12,986 nucleotides of DNA from Methylococcales bacterium (GTDB lineage: Bacteria > Pseudomonadota > Gammaproteobacteria > Methylococcales > UBA1147), in the NCBI GenBank assembly GCA_024958995.1, contig JANXGZ010000320.1, positions 1 to 12,986 on the forward strand, in the 5' to 3' direction. Numbering within the stretch: position 1 is the stretch's first letter; each line of letters opens with the position of its first letter. Made by a program: the position numbers and the translations under genes. The notes beneath the pieces are model-generated. The model saw only the letters and a program-made list of their open reading frames with translations. It was not told the origin of the DNA and did no database searches. Positions 1-7,114 of the stretch are shown piece after piece.

Positions 1-146
1 ATGATGACCGTCAGGTCTGTCAACGATGGTGTTTTTCCGGGTGATGCGTTCAGTACTTCGCGGGTACACCATGGCAGCCAGGGAAGTACCAGGAGCGCGA
101 CCCAGAATGACAAGGAAACCCAAGCGATGGACTCTGCTGAGAACAT
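1..146 (-). CDS. Family 2 glycosyltransferase, N-terminal fragment (runs off left edge)
   Basis: Reading leftward from an ATG at 146, 48 codons stay open to the window edge. The product begins with a hydrophobic membrane segment (about residues 7-26, rich in W, L and V), then a short basic/polar stretch containing WCTRE, and ends at the edge with SLTDLTVII. In family 2 glycosyltransferases a beta strand of the form LTVIIPARNE opens the nucleotide-sugar binding domain, and an N-terminal membrane anchor followed by an LPW..W.TRE-like stretch is common in HpnB-like members. The assignment is therefore inference from an N-terminus only; the catalytic DXD and the acceptor site lie outside the window. 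A purine-rich ribosome binding site (AGAGAGGGA, bases 152-160) sits about 5 bases before the ATG and supports this start. Sugar donor and acceptor cannot be judged. Confidence 0.65.
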   Translation of the reverse strand, partial: MFSAESIAWVSLSFWVALLVLPWLPWCTREVLNASPGKTPSLTDLTVI

Positions 147-241
147 GATGTTCCCTCTCTTTTAGATTCAGGATGAATAGTTTCTGATGACTATCAGGTT
201 AGCTATTCGTGAAACCCGATAATATTGAAGTCTCAGCCTGA

Positions 242-270
242 AATATCCACTAACTGGCGTAATCGGTCAA
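242..270 (-). promoter_or_regulatory. Possible sigma-70 promoter for the leftward glycosyltransferase gene
   Basis: On the minus strand a TTGACC hexamer (270-265) is separated by exactly 17 bases from GATATT (247-242). These match the -35 consensus at 5 of 6 and the -10 consensus at 4 of 6 positions. The site lies about 95 bases before the ATG at 146 and would give a leader of roughly 90 bases. It is an eye-matched site only, in an otherwise AT-rich gap (147-410) where I see no gene. Confidence 0.3.
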
Positions 271-410
271 TACTAATCCAAGGATTTGTTACCCTGAATG
301 ACCTAGGTGAATAGGGGTGGTTAAGTATACATAGGAGTATATAAGACGAAATTATGAGAATAATCCATTAACACTGAATGGTGATACTTCCGGCAGTGTC
401 AATTCATTGT

Positions 411-1790
411 TTATGTCACGGCCGGAGTAATGGTATAGCAAGGCTGGTATTCCCCCTCGAGTTTCATGCGTCCTTCCGTGGCAAGAGCAATAAGAAGCTC
501 GTCAAGGGCCTGCGCAAGCTCAAGTTCACCGGTCAGCTGAAACGGGCCGTTTTCTCGGATCGTCCGGATTCCATGATCTTTTACGTTGCCGGTCACTACG
601 GCGGAAAATACCTGTCTCAGTACTACAATGAGTTCGTGAACTGGGAGTGATCTTGTAAGCCGTAGGTTGGCGACCGATGCGTGGGTGACCGTGAATGGCT
701 GCTGGTGGGCTTTGGGGATCTTCAGCATCCAGTTGAAATAGTGGGAATTATTGTTTATACGCCGCCGGTTGCGGGCGTCTTCCATTCTTCGGCTGATATC
801 GACGCCGGCGGCGACTGGGTTGCCGATGATGATGGTGTATTTCCCCCTGACTTGAGCGCCCAGGCAGAAAATCAGGAAACGGTCTAGCCGTGAGAAATAG
901 TCGGCGCTACTTTCTGGCCCGGTAAAGATCACCGGCAGATACTGCTCAGCGTTGTCTGGGTCAAGGAGTACACCCATCAGGTACAGGATTTCTTCCAGGG
1001 TACCGACACCGCCTGGGAAGACCACCATGCAGTGGCCCAGTCGGAGAAAGGCCTCCAGCCGCTTCTCGATGTCCGGCAGGATGACCAGGTGAGTCACCAC
1101 CGGGTTTGGCGGTTCCGCTGCGATGATGCCTGGTTCGGTGAGCCCTAGGTAGCGGGCATTCGTGTTTCGCTGCTTGGCGTGTCCGACGGCCGCGCCCTTC
1201 ATGGGGCCCTTCATGGCCCCGGGGCCACAACCGGTACAGATGTCGATTCCTCTCAGGCCTAGCTGGTAGCCGACTTCCTTGCTGTAATCGTATTCGATGC
1301 GTGAGATCGAGTGCCCTCCCCAGCAAACGGCAAGGTTGGGTTCCTTTCGGGGATCCATGACGTGCGCCTGTTTTAGGATCTGGAATATGACATTGCTCAT
1401 GTCCTGACCATCGTTCAGGTCGGAGTGGGCCGATGGCTTGATTGCCGCGCCAATATAGACGATGTCGCGCAGTACGGAAAAAAGGTGTTGTCGAATGCCT
1501 TCGATCATGCGGCCGTCGATGAAGGCAGATGCTGGGGCATTGACGACGATCAGGCGCGGGCCGGGAGTTCTGGAAACCTCGATGGAGAAGTCATTGTAAG
1601 CCTCGAAAATTTCGGCCGCATTGTCACATGTGTTACCGGTGTTCAGTACGGCCAGTGCACAGCATCGGAAAAGGTCCCGCAGTGCCGGATCGGTGGACGG
1701 ATTGCTGAGCACAGACAGTTCATGGTTTGAAAGCAGTTCGAGTCCGTGCCTGGGCGTGACTTCACCGTTGATTTTTACGATATCTGTCAT
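411..1790 (-). CDS. ppnN: Pyrimidine/purine nucleotide 5'-monophosphate nucleosidase (PpnN, LOG family)
   Basis: PpnN hydrolyses the N-glycosidic bond of nucleoside 5'-monophosphates to give ribose 5-phosphate and a free base, acting in nucleotide salvage; in E. coli it is stimulated by (p)ppGpp. The 459-residue product is collinear with E. coli PpnN (formerly YgdH, 454 residues). It has the N-terminal PpnN-specific domain (about 1-145), then the Rossmann-like LOG core with CWGGHSI (156-162), ICTGCGPGAM (184-193), AAEPPNP (224-230) and the catalytic PGGVGTLEE motif (259-267), then the C-terminal domain ending in MKLEGEYQPCY. These motifs separate it from the shorter LonelyGuy cytokinin-type LOG proteins. 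The start is the only good ATG for the N-terminal domain, but the ribosome binding site is poor (CGAG directly before it). It lies 135 bases downstream of the YyaL-like gene in the same direction. A weak hairpin (371-376 with 394-399) follows the stop without a clear T tract. Confidence 0.95.
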   Translation of the reverse strand: MTDIVKINGEVTPRHGLELLSNHELSVLSNPSTDPALRDLFRCCALAVLNTGNTCDNAAEIFEAYNDFSIEVSRTPGPRLIVVNAPASAFIDGRMIEGIRQHLFSVLRDIVYIGAAIKPSAHSDLNDGQDMSNVIFQILKQAHVMDPRKEPNLAVCWGGHSISRIEYDYSKEVGYQLGLRGIDICTGCGPGAMKGPMKGAAVGHAKQRNTNARYLGLTEPGIIAAEPPNPVVTHLVILPDIEKRLEAFLRLGHCMVVFPGGVGTLEEILYLMGVLLDPDNAEQYLPVIFTGPESSADYFSRLDRFLIFCLGAQVRGKYTIIIGNPVAAGVDISRRMEDARNRRRINNNSHYFNWMLKIPKAHQQPFTVTHASVANLRLTRSLPVHELIVVLRQVFSAVVTGNVKDHGIRTIRENGPFQLTGELELAQALDELLIALATEGRMKLEGEYQPCYTITPAVT

Positions 1791-1925
1791 CTCGTGTTGT
1801 CGGGTGAATTCCGATTTGAAAACTTGGCATCATGCATCAAAGGTCCGGACAGACTTGTTGAGGGAGCTCCCGCAGACGTTCTCTGGGTTTCCGTTGACGA
1901 TGGGTCCTCATTCCAATGGTTGTTA

Positions 1926-3953
1926 TTATTCGAGGGTGGCCACTAAGTCTTCAATTGACCGGCACGCCGGCAGGCAGGAGCCGCCCGTGCACACGTAGGC
2001 TACAGTCTCGCTTTCCACAGTTCGTTCAGCCAGGATTCCGGGCAATTCGTTTTCGTCGACAGGAATGTTCAGGGTGATGAGGTCTGGACGATAATCGGAT
2101 GTTATATGTTTTGCCCAGTTCGAGGATTCGGGACCTCGCATTACGGCAGTGCGCGGCGGCTGAAAGAATCCCTGTAATCCCGTTAGAAGAGCGGAGTGAG
2201 CGCTCGGGAATTTCTTTATGGAGGAAGCTCCTGCCTGGTACACGCGGCGGGCTACTTCGATGTATTTGGGTTCCCCAAGAATATGGCCCAGTCGAGCCAT
2301 AGAATAGGCGGCTACGCCATTGCCCGACGCCATTGATTCATCGGCCAGCGGTTTTGGTCGGTGAATCAGTTTTTCGTGGTCATCAGATGTGAAGAAGAAA
2401 CCCCCGCAGCTTTTGTCTTCGAATTGTTGAAGTAGGACATCCGCCAGTTGTCGTGCGAAAACAAGATCGGAGGTCTGCCATTCGGTCTGGCTCAGTTCTA
2501 GCGCCGCGTCGATCAGGTAGGCGTAGTCATCGAGGTAGGCGTTCAGGTGCGAATGACCATCTTTGTGGGTGGCGAGGAGGCGGCCATCAACCCACATTTC
2601 GGAAATCAGGAATTCGAAGGAGCGGCGGGCGGAAGCAATCAGGTCTGCTTTTTCAAAGACCCGTCCCGCAACCGCCAGTCCCTTAATCATGAGGGCATTC
2701 CATGAGGTCAGGATCTTGTCGTCTCGGTTCGGGTGAATGCGCAGGCTCCTGGCACTTTGCAGTTTCTGTCGTGCCGATGCCAGCAAGGCGGTGGCCCGGT
2801 CTTTGTCCATATTCAGTTTTTCGCAGCAGTGTTCGAGTGGTTCCGCTACGTAAAGGTGCCAGTATCCTTCGAAATTGGCCGGCCTGTCGAGTCCGAAGTG
2901 TGTCCGCACGATATCCAGTTCCGCTGAATCGAGTAGTTTCTCCAGTTGTTCGTGACTCCAGACGTAGAATCGCCCTTCTTCACCTTCCGAATCCGCATCG
3001 CGCGAAGAGTAGAACCCCCCCTCAGGGGACTGCATGTCTGACATGACCCATTCGGCGATGCCGAGGGCGGTTTGCCGAAATTGAGGTTTTTCGGTGATCT
3101 GCCAAGCGTGGGTGTACAACAGAAGCAGGGCTCCGTTGTCATAGAGCATTTTTTCGAAGTGCGGAATGTTCCAGCGGTCGTCGACCGAGTAACGGCAAAA
3201 ACCGCCGCCGACCTGGTCATGGATTCCGCCTTCGGCCATTTTGGTCAGACTGACCATCACCGCATCAATCAGCGTGCTGTCGGTCTGGCCGTTTCTGAAC
3301 CAGTGCTCGAGCATGAATTCGAGGCTTGAACAGTGGGGGAATTTAGGGGCCTGGCCAAAACCGCCGCCGACCGGGTCGAAGTGCTCCAGCATTTCGTTTG
3401 CTGCCTGTTCCAGCAACGCTGGGGTCGGCGAACCCGTGCCGTTGAGTGAATCAACCGATCTCAGGGTTTCCAGAAACGAAGTGTTGTGCTGGCTGATTGA
3501 GCTCTGTTGGTCGCGATAGTAATCGGATGCCTGCCGGAGTATGCTCCTGAACGGCGGCCTATTGTAGTGTGCATGGGGTGGAAAATAGGTTCCGCCGAAG
3601 AATGGGATGTGTTCGTGGGGTGTCAGGAACATGTTCAGGGGCCAGCCCCCTGGACGTTGGGTTAGTAGTTGGTGGGCCAACTGGTAGATCTTGTCGATGT
3701 CGGGCCGTTCTTCGCGGTCGACCTTGATGTTCACATACAGTTCGTTCATCACTCTGGCAGTGTCCTGGTCTTCGAACGATTCGTGGGCCATGACGTGACA
3801 CCAGTGACATGCCGAATAGCCGATCGAAAGCAGGACAGGCTTGTTCTCTCGGCGGGCAAGTTCCAGTGCTTGTTCGCACCAGGGATACCATTGGACTGGG
3901 TTGGCCGCGTGTTGCTGCAGGTATGGGCTGGTTTCGTTTTGCAGGTGGTTCAT
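1926..3953 (-). CDS. YyaL/DUF255 thioredoxin-fold protein with (alpha/alpha)6 barrel-like domain
   Basis: A 675-residue cytoplasmic protein of the YyaL family (relatives: Bacillus YyaL, mammalian SPATA20). The N-terminal 160 residues form a thioredoxin-like DUF255 domain: NETSPYLQQHAANPVQWYPW near the start, the family's hallmark CHWCH at 49-53, then KVDREERPDID, GGWPLNMFLTP and FFGGTYFPP. The remaining part resembles a six-hairpin glycosidase-type alpha/alpha barrel, with HFEKMLYDNG, EGGFYSSRDADSEGEEG and DDKILTSWN blocks typical of the family. Length matches the usual 670-700 residues, so it looks intact. The biochemical role of the family is not established; a redox or sugar-related role has been suggested from the folds only. 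The start at 3953 fits the universal N-terminus. It is divergent from the small membrane-protein gene at 4029 across 75 bases and upstream of ppnN; joint transcription is possible but the 135-base gap leaves this open. Confidence 0.92.
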   Translation of the reverse strand: MNHLQNETSPYLQQHAANPVQWYPWCEQALELARRENKPVLLSIGYSACHWCHVMAHESFEDQDTARVMNELYVNIKVDREERPDIDKIYQLAHQLLTQRPGGWPLNMFLTPHEHIPFFGGTYFPPHAHYNRPPFRSILRQASDYYRDQQSSISQHNTSFLETLRSVDSLNGTGSPTPALLEQAANEMLEHFDPVGGGFGQAPKFPHCSSLEFMLEHWFRNGQTDSTLIDAVMVSLTKMAEGGIHDQVGGGFCRYSVDDRWNIPHFEKMLYDNGALLLLYTHAWQITEKPQFRQTALGIAEWVMSDMQSPEGGFYSSRDADSEGEEGRFYVWSHEQLEKLLDSAELDIVRTHFGLDRPANFEGYWHLYVAEPLEHCCEKLNMDKDRATALLASARQKLQSARSLRIHPNRDDKILTSWNALMIKGLAVAGRVFEKADLIASARRSFEFLISEMWVDGRLLATHKDGHSHLNAYLDDYAYLIDAALELSQTEWQTSDLVFARQLADVLLQQFEDKSCGGFFFTSDDHEKLIHRPKPLADESMASGNGVAAYSMARLGHILGEPKYIEVARRVYQAGASSIKKFPSAHSALLTGLQGFFQPPRTAVMRGPESSNWAKHITSDYRPDLITLNIPVDENELPGILAERTVESETVAYVCTGGSCLPACRSIEDLVATLE

Positions 3954-4028
3954 TTCCGGGTACTCATGAGGGGTTATTCATCGTTTGGGCCACTGTGTTT
4001 ATTCCATAGGGGCGGTTAGCTAAAGTCA

Positions 4029-4181
4029 ATGGGTGAAAGGATGACCGTTTTGCTGTTTATCTTGTTGGTCGTCGTCGTGCTTTTGGCTAACTCGATGATC
4101 CTTCTCCAAACCGCCAAAAAACCGAAGATCCCCAAGTCGGTTAAACCTCTTCCTGATAATGATCGCGATGGTGACTGGTAA
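4029..4181 (+). CDS. Small single-pass membrane protein, DUF2897-like
   Basis: A 50-codon frame from ATG 4029 to TAA 4181. The product starts MGERMTVLLF, continues as an uninterrupted hydrophobic helix (about residues 6-27), then a basic proline-rich stretch (AKKPKIPKSVKP) and an acidic end, DNDRDGDW. A short N-terminal membrane helix, a K/P-rich middle and an Asp-rich tail ending in W is the pattern I associate with DUF2897, a gammaproteobacterial family of unknown function. That assignment is from memory of the pattern and is tentative. A second in-frame ATG at 4041 is possible, but the AGG directly before it is too close to act as its ribosome binding site; GGGGCGG at about 4010 is rather far from the first ATG. 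The first bases after the stop form a perfect 10-base palindrome (GGAGGCCTCC, 4182-4191). Confidence 0.55.
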   Translation: MGERMTVLLFILLVVVVLLANSMILLQTAKKPKIPKSVKPLPDNDRDGDW

Positions 4182-4727
4182 GGAGGCCTCCCTGTCCCTG
4201 GCCGGTTTCTTGGCTTGCAGCAGAATTGTGAAGTGACTCGGCTCGAGTGGTTAAGGGGTCTAATAACGAGGTTTTGGGCAATTCAGGGCAATGGGAATTG
4301 ATGTTTTGCTCAAAATATTTAACAATTGGGCTGTGCTCTTGAGTAGGTGGTGTCTCACCCCTGTTTTAATACCATGGATCCGGGCGATCCAATCCGATTC
4401 AGTTACGTCGGGTGGTCTGTTGCATTATGTGGTTCATTGATGATCTGAGGAAAAGATAGCATCAGTATCCATACGCATTGATGGGGTGAATCGAGATGGC
4501 TAACTTGGTGTAAATTCTGAGCGCGGTAGTCGTTTGTTAGGCAAGTTATGTGTTCGCTACCTGAGGTAGGCTAGGCTTTCGACAGTGCGTCTGGGTCTCA
4601 CACAGTCTGAAGGAGATGAGGCGAACGGAGAATCAGCGGTAGGTGAGGACGAAGAAGGTGGTGGGGAATCGGGCGACGATTTTGGATCATCAGCTGACAA
4701 TTGATCAACAAAAGGGGGAGAACAAAT
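4182..4727 (+). other. 546-base gap without a convincing gene
   Basis: No reading frame here resembles a known protein. Structure seen: the palindrome GGAGGCCTCC (4182-4191), an inverted pair CAATTC/GAATTG (4279-4284 and 4295-4300) and a short hairpin CTACC-TGA-GGTAG (4557-4569). From GTG 4585 to TGA 4704 a 39-codon frame encodes a very acidic Gly/Glu/Asp/Ser peptide (GDEANGESAVGEDEEGG and on), without a good ribosome binding site. It could be chance, a relic or a leader peptide. The segment presumably holds the promoter and leader of the gene at 4728, but I cannot point to a good -35/-10 pair. Confidence 0.5.
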
Positions 4728-5147
4728 ATGGATCCTATACTTGGTTTGGGAGTAATTATTTTTGGTTATGTGATCTATGCATTCGTTTCTTCGAATGCGG
4801 GAGAGGTCAGCGATGCTGGTGTCGAGCCTGAAGCCGAGCCTGAAGCCGAGCCTGAAGCCCCCGCACCGAAGCTCACGGGCACCCTAGTATCTCAGCCTAA
4901 AGCTAAAGCTAAAGCGCCTGCTGCCTCCTCGGCCCCGGCAATGCTGCGTAACCCGGAAACTGGTGATGTTTCGGCAGTCCCGACTAACTATCGGTTCGCC
5001 AAGCGCTGGATTAAGACGGCACTGGTAGAAGAAGGGTTGCTGGACAAGGTCTACAGGAATAACGAACTTGATGAAGAGGCTTCTGCAGCGGTCAAGGCCG
5101 CGCTGGGGTCGTTCAAGGAACTGGAAAAGTACCAGCCCGTCGATTAG
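4728..5147 (+). CDS. Membrane-tethered protein of unknown function with EPEA-repeat linker
   Basis: I do not recognise this 139-residue protein. The architecture is clear. Residues 4-21 form one membrane helix (LGLGVIIFGYVIYAFVSS) with no signal-peptidase motif. An acidic linker of three EPEA-type units (about 33-44) follows, then a Thr/Ser/Pro stretch with KAKAKA and an Ala-rich segment. The last 65 or so residues look folded and mostly helical: NPETGDVSAVPTNYRFAKRW, then a segment ending EEGLLDKVY, then a charged helix ending EKYQPVD. The start at 4728 is chosen for the AAGGGGGAG ribosome binding site 7 bases upstream; a TTG nine codons earlier overlaps that site and is unlikely. A single N-terminal anchor, a flexible charged linker and a small soluble domain suggest a tethered binding module at the inner membrane; orientation and partner are unknown. 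It stands alone between two gaps of about 550 bases, with no terminator pointing its own way. Confidence 0.82.
   Translation: MDPILGLGVIIFGYVIYAFVSSNAGEVSDAGVEPEAEPEAEPEAPAPKLTGTLVSQPKAKAKAPAASSAPAMLRNPETGDVSAVPTNYRFAKRWIKTALVEEGLLDKVYRNNELDEEASAAVKAALGSFKELEKYQPVD
4824..4859 (+). repeat. Three perfect tandem copies of a 12-base unit inside the membrane-tethered protein gene
   Basis: GAGCCTGAAGCC occurs three times without mismatch and encodes the EPEA linker. A second, 6-base tandem repeat (CTAAAG three times, 4897-4914) shortly after encodes the KAKAKA segment. Both keep the frame for any copy number, so the linker length can vary between strains by slippage without inactivating the protein. 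Confidence 0.9.
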
Positions 5148-5169
5148 CTGACCCCTTCACCGGGTCACG

Positions 5170-5198
5170 AAAAACCCCTGTCACGTACAGGCAGGGGT
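5170..5198 (-). terminator. Intrinsic terminator reading leftward
   Basis: On the minus strand ACCCCTG and CAGGGGT form a perfect 7-bp stem (5198-5192 with 5180-5174) around an 11-base loop, followed directly by T residues (A tract at 5170-5174 on the plus strand). Read on the plus strand there is no T tract after the stem, so it suits a minus-strand transcript rather than the gene ending at 5147. No minus-strand gene that would need it is evident. Confidence 0.5.
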
Positions 5199-5648
5199 GA
5201 ACGGTCATCCTCGCTGTTTCCCTGTCCGAATATGGACGGGGAGACCTCGATCTGTAGAAGGGCAGAACGACAACAGCAGGCAATGCACGAGGTTTGCCTC
5301 CAACCTGGCAGTGTTCCGGGGGATTGCTTTTTGCTTCTGTATCTTTGGCTACCTCAGCCTTTTTAAAAAAGCGATAGCCGTAAGGTGATCTACCTTTTTG
5401 GCTTGCCCTGTCGTTGCCGGTTGATCTAATTTCTCCCTTGGTTGCTGTATCAAGAGATGCGAATCCTTGTGTCGATTGAGTCGGTGATTCCTCTCTCCTC
5501 TCAATATCCGGACCCATTAAGGGCTTGCGGGTAATGTTCGCTCCTGCCGGGAAATACTTAACAGTGTTGCGTTTGTTGAGTCTGCCTGTACCAACTTCCG
5601 GTTTTCATTACCCCTTCCAGGCTAGAATTCCACATCATTTTGTTAGAT

Positions 5649-5695
5649 AATAACCGGCTGACTTTGTTCGCGCTATAAAATTTCAACGGTTTATT
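5649..5695 (+). promoter_or_regulatory. Likely aceA promoter region with flanking inverted repeat
   Basis: A good -10-like TATAAA lies at 5674-5679, 33 bases before the aceA ATG, but no acceptable -35 box sits 16-18 bases before it, which would fit activator-dependent transcription. AATAACCG (5649-5656) and CGGTTTATT (5687-5695) form a near-perfect inverted repeat (one base inserted) bracketing that hexamer. It could be an operator or a leader hairpin. The regulator is not identifiable. Confidence 0.3.
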
Positions 5696-5712
5696 GACAG
5701 GGGTTAAGTTAA

Positions 5713-6999
5713 ATGACAAGAGAAGAACAGATAAAGGCAATAGAAAAAGACTGGGCTGAGAATCCCCGCTGGGACAACGTTACTCGAGACTACACTGCGG
5801 AAGACGTTGTTCGTTTGCGTGGCTCTGTCCAAGAGGAATACACCATTGCAACCCGTGGAGCGAAAAAACTCTGGGATCTGGTGAACAACGAAGATTATGT
5901 TAACTGCATGGGGGCCATCACCGCTGGGCAGGCCATGCAACAGGTCAAGGGTGGCATCAAGGCCATCTATCTTTCTGGGTGGCAGGTTGCCGCTGACGGC
6001 AATACCTCGGAAACCATGTACCCTGACCAGTCGCTGTACGCATACAATTCTGTTCCGACGATGGTCAAGCGGATCAACAACACCTTCCGTCGCGCTGACG
6101 AAATTCAGTGGGCGAAGGGCAATGATGACATCGATTACTTTGCTCCGATCGTTGCCGACGCTGAAGCCGGTTTTGGCGGTGTCCTGAATGCATTCGAACT
6201 GATGAAAGGCATGATTGAAGCCGGCGCGGCCGGTGCTCACTTCGAAGACCAACTGGCCTCGGTCAAGAAGTGTGGCCACATGGGCGGAAAGGTTCTGGTT
6301 CCGACTCAGGAAGCCGTTCAGAAACTGGTTTCTGCCCGTCTGGCAGCCGACACTATGGGGGTGCCGACCATCGTTCTTGCGCGTACCGACGCAAACGCAG
6401 CAGACTTGTTGACCTCCGATTGTGACGAGCGCGATGTGCCGTTTGTAACAGGTGAAAGAACACCCGAGGGGTTTTTCAGAACCAATGCCGGGATCGATCA
6501 GGCAATCGCACGTGGCATTGCCTACGCACCGTACGCTGATTTGCTGTGGTGTGAGACTGCAGTGCCGGATCTGGATGAAGCGAAAAAATTTGCCGAAGCG
6601 GTCCGCAAGGAACACCCGGAACAGCTATTGGCCTACAATTGTTCGCCGTCCTTCAATTGGAAAAAGAACCTTGACGATGCAACCATTGCGAAATTCCAGC
6701 GCGAACTAGGTGCGATGGGTTACAAGTACCAGTTCATCACTCTCGCTGGCATTCACAACATGTGGTACAACATGTTTGAACTGACCCGTGACTACGTCGA
6801 GCGTGGTATGACTGCCTACGTTGAGAAGGTTCAGGAGCCGGAATTCGCAGCAGCGAAGAACGGGTATACCTTTGCAAGCCATCAGCAAGAAGTGGGTGCA
6901 GGTTATTTTGACGATGTAACCACTGTGATCCAGGGGGGGCAGTCTTCCGTGACGGCGCTGACCGGATCCACCGAAGAAGCGCAGTTCGATTCGAAATAA
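5713..6999 (+). CDS. aceA: Isocitrate lyase
   Basis: Isocitrate lyase cleaves isocitrate to glyoxylate and succinate, the first step of the glyoxylate shunt, allowing growth on acetate or fatty acids without loss of carbon. The 428-residue protein is full length for the E. coli-type enzyme (434 residues). Visible motifs: YLSGWQVAAD (86-95), the acidic metal-binding region with PIVADAEAGFGG (145-156), HFEDQ (176-180), the catalytic-loop signature KKCGHMGGK with the active-site Cys at 187, VLARTDA (211-217) and NCSPSFNW (299-306), whose residues contact substrate. It is a cytoplasmic homotetramer in known members. The start is supported by AGGGG at 5699-5703, 9 bases upstream. No malate synthase (aceB/glcB) or aceK lies next to it, so the shunt genes are dispersed. 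A strong terminator follows 23 bases after the stop, making it a single-gene unit. Confidence 0.97.
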   Translation: MTREEQIKAIEKDWAENPRWDNVTRDYTAEDVVRLRGSVQEEYTIATRGAKKLWDLVNNEDYVNCMGAITAGQAMQQVKGGIKAIYLSGWQVAADGNTSETMYPDQSLYAYNSVPTMVKRINNTFRRADEIQWAKGNDDIDYFAPIVADAEAGFGGVLNAFELMKGMIEAGAAGAHFEDQLASVKKCGHMGGKVLVPTQEAVQKLVSARLAADTMGVPTIVLARTDANAADLLTSDCDERDVPFVTGERTPEGFFRTNAGIDQAIARGIAYAPYADLLWCETAVPDLDEAKKFAEAVRKEHPEQLLAYNCSPSFNWKKNLDDATIAKFQRELGAMGYKYQFITLAGIHNMWYNMFELTRDYVERGMTAYVEKVQEPEFAAAKNGYTFASHQQEVGAGYFDDVTTVIQGGQSSVTALTGSTEEAQFDSK

Positions 7000-7022
7000 T
7001 TCCTTAAGGACTGACTGCGAAA

Positions 7023-7060
7023 GCCCGGTTCTGGCCCCAGAGGCCGGGGCCGGGTTTTTT
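7023..7060 (+). terminator. Strong intrinsic terminator of aceA
   Basis: A GC-rich hairpin with CCCGG (7024-7028) pairing to CCGGG at the 3' side and GGCC/GGCC or GGCCCC/GGGGCC pairs inside is followed immediately by six T's (7055-7060). It lies 23 bases after the aceA stop and separates aceA from the convergent alkB-like gene. Confidence 0.9.
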
Positions 7061-7114
7061 ATTGGTCGAAAGAAAAACTAGCGGAATCCAAGTCGGTTGT
7101 TCGGATGCATTCCA

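Larger units (their letters stand above)
5148..5712. other. 565-base gap with several hairpins; possible unannotated RNA, aceA leader at its right end
   Basis: I see no protein gene that I believe in. A 134-codon frame on the minus strand (5517 to 5113) overlaps the end of the upstream gene, resembles no family I know, and would be cut by a terminator. Hairpins seen are 5174-5198 (7 bp), 5221-5227 with 5234-5240 (7 bp including one G-T pair, loop GAATAT), 5347-5350 with 5356-5359 followed by TTTTT, and 5382-5386 with 5392-5396 followed by T's. The right third (about 5560-5712) is AT-rich and should contain the aceA promoter. Confidence 0.5.

Noticed and set aside
4236..4270. tRNA-like stretch CGAGTGGTTAAGG, resembling a Ser/Leu tRNA D arm
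   Set aside because: No acceptor stem, anticodon stem or GGTTCAAAT-type T loop follows at the right distance.
4897..4914. CTAAAG tandem triplet as a possible phase-variation tract
   Set aside because: The unit length is a multiple of three, so slippage changes linker length only and cannot switch the gene off.
5113..5517. 134-codon minus-strand frame between the membrane-tethered gene and aceA
   Set aside because: It overlaps the 3' end of the plus-strand gene, contains an intrinsic terminator on its own strand and has no recognisable domain; an RNA explains the signals better.
5694..5699. Perfect TTGACA -35 hexamer just before aceA
   Set aside because: It lies 13 bases before the ATG, so a -10 box would fall inside the coding region; the sequence there is not -10-like.
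5704..6615. 303-codon open frame on the minus strand opposite aceA
   Set aside because: It is the mirror of a certain gene with strong codon bias; it matches no family and has no ribosome binding site logic of its own.
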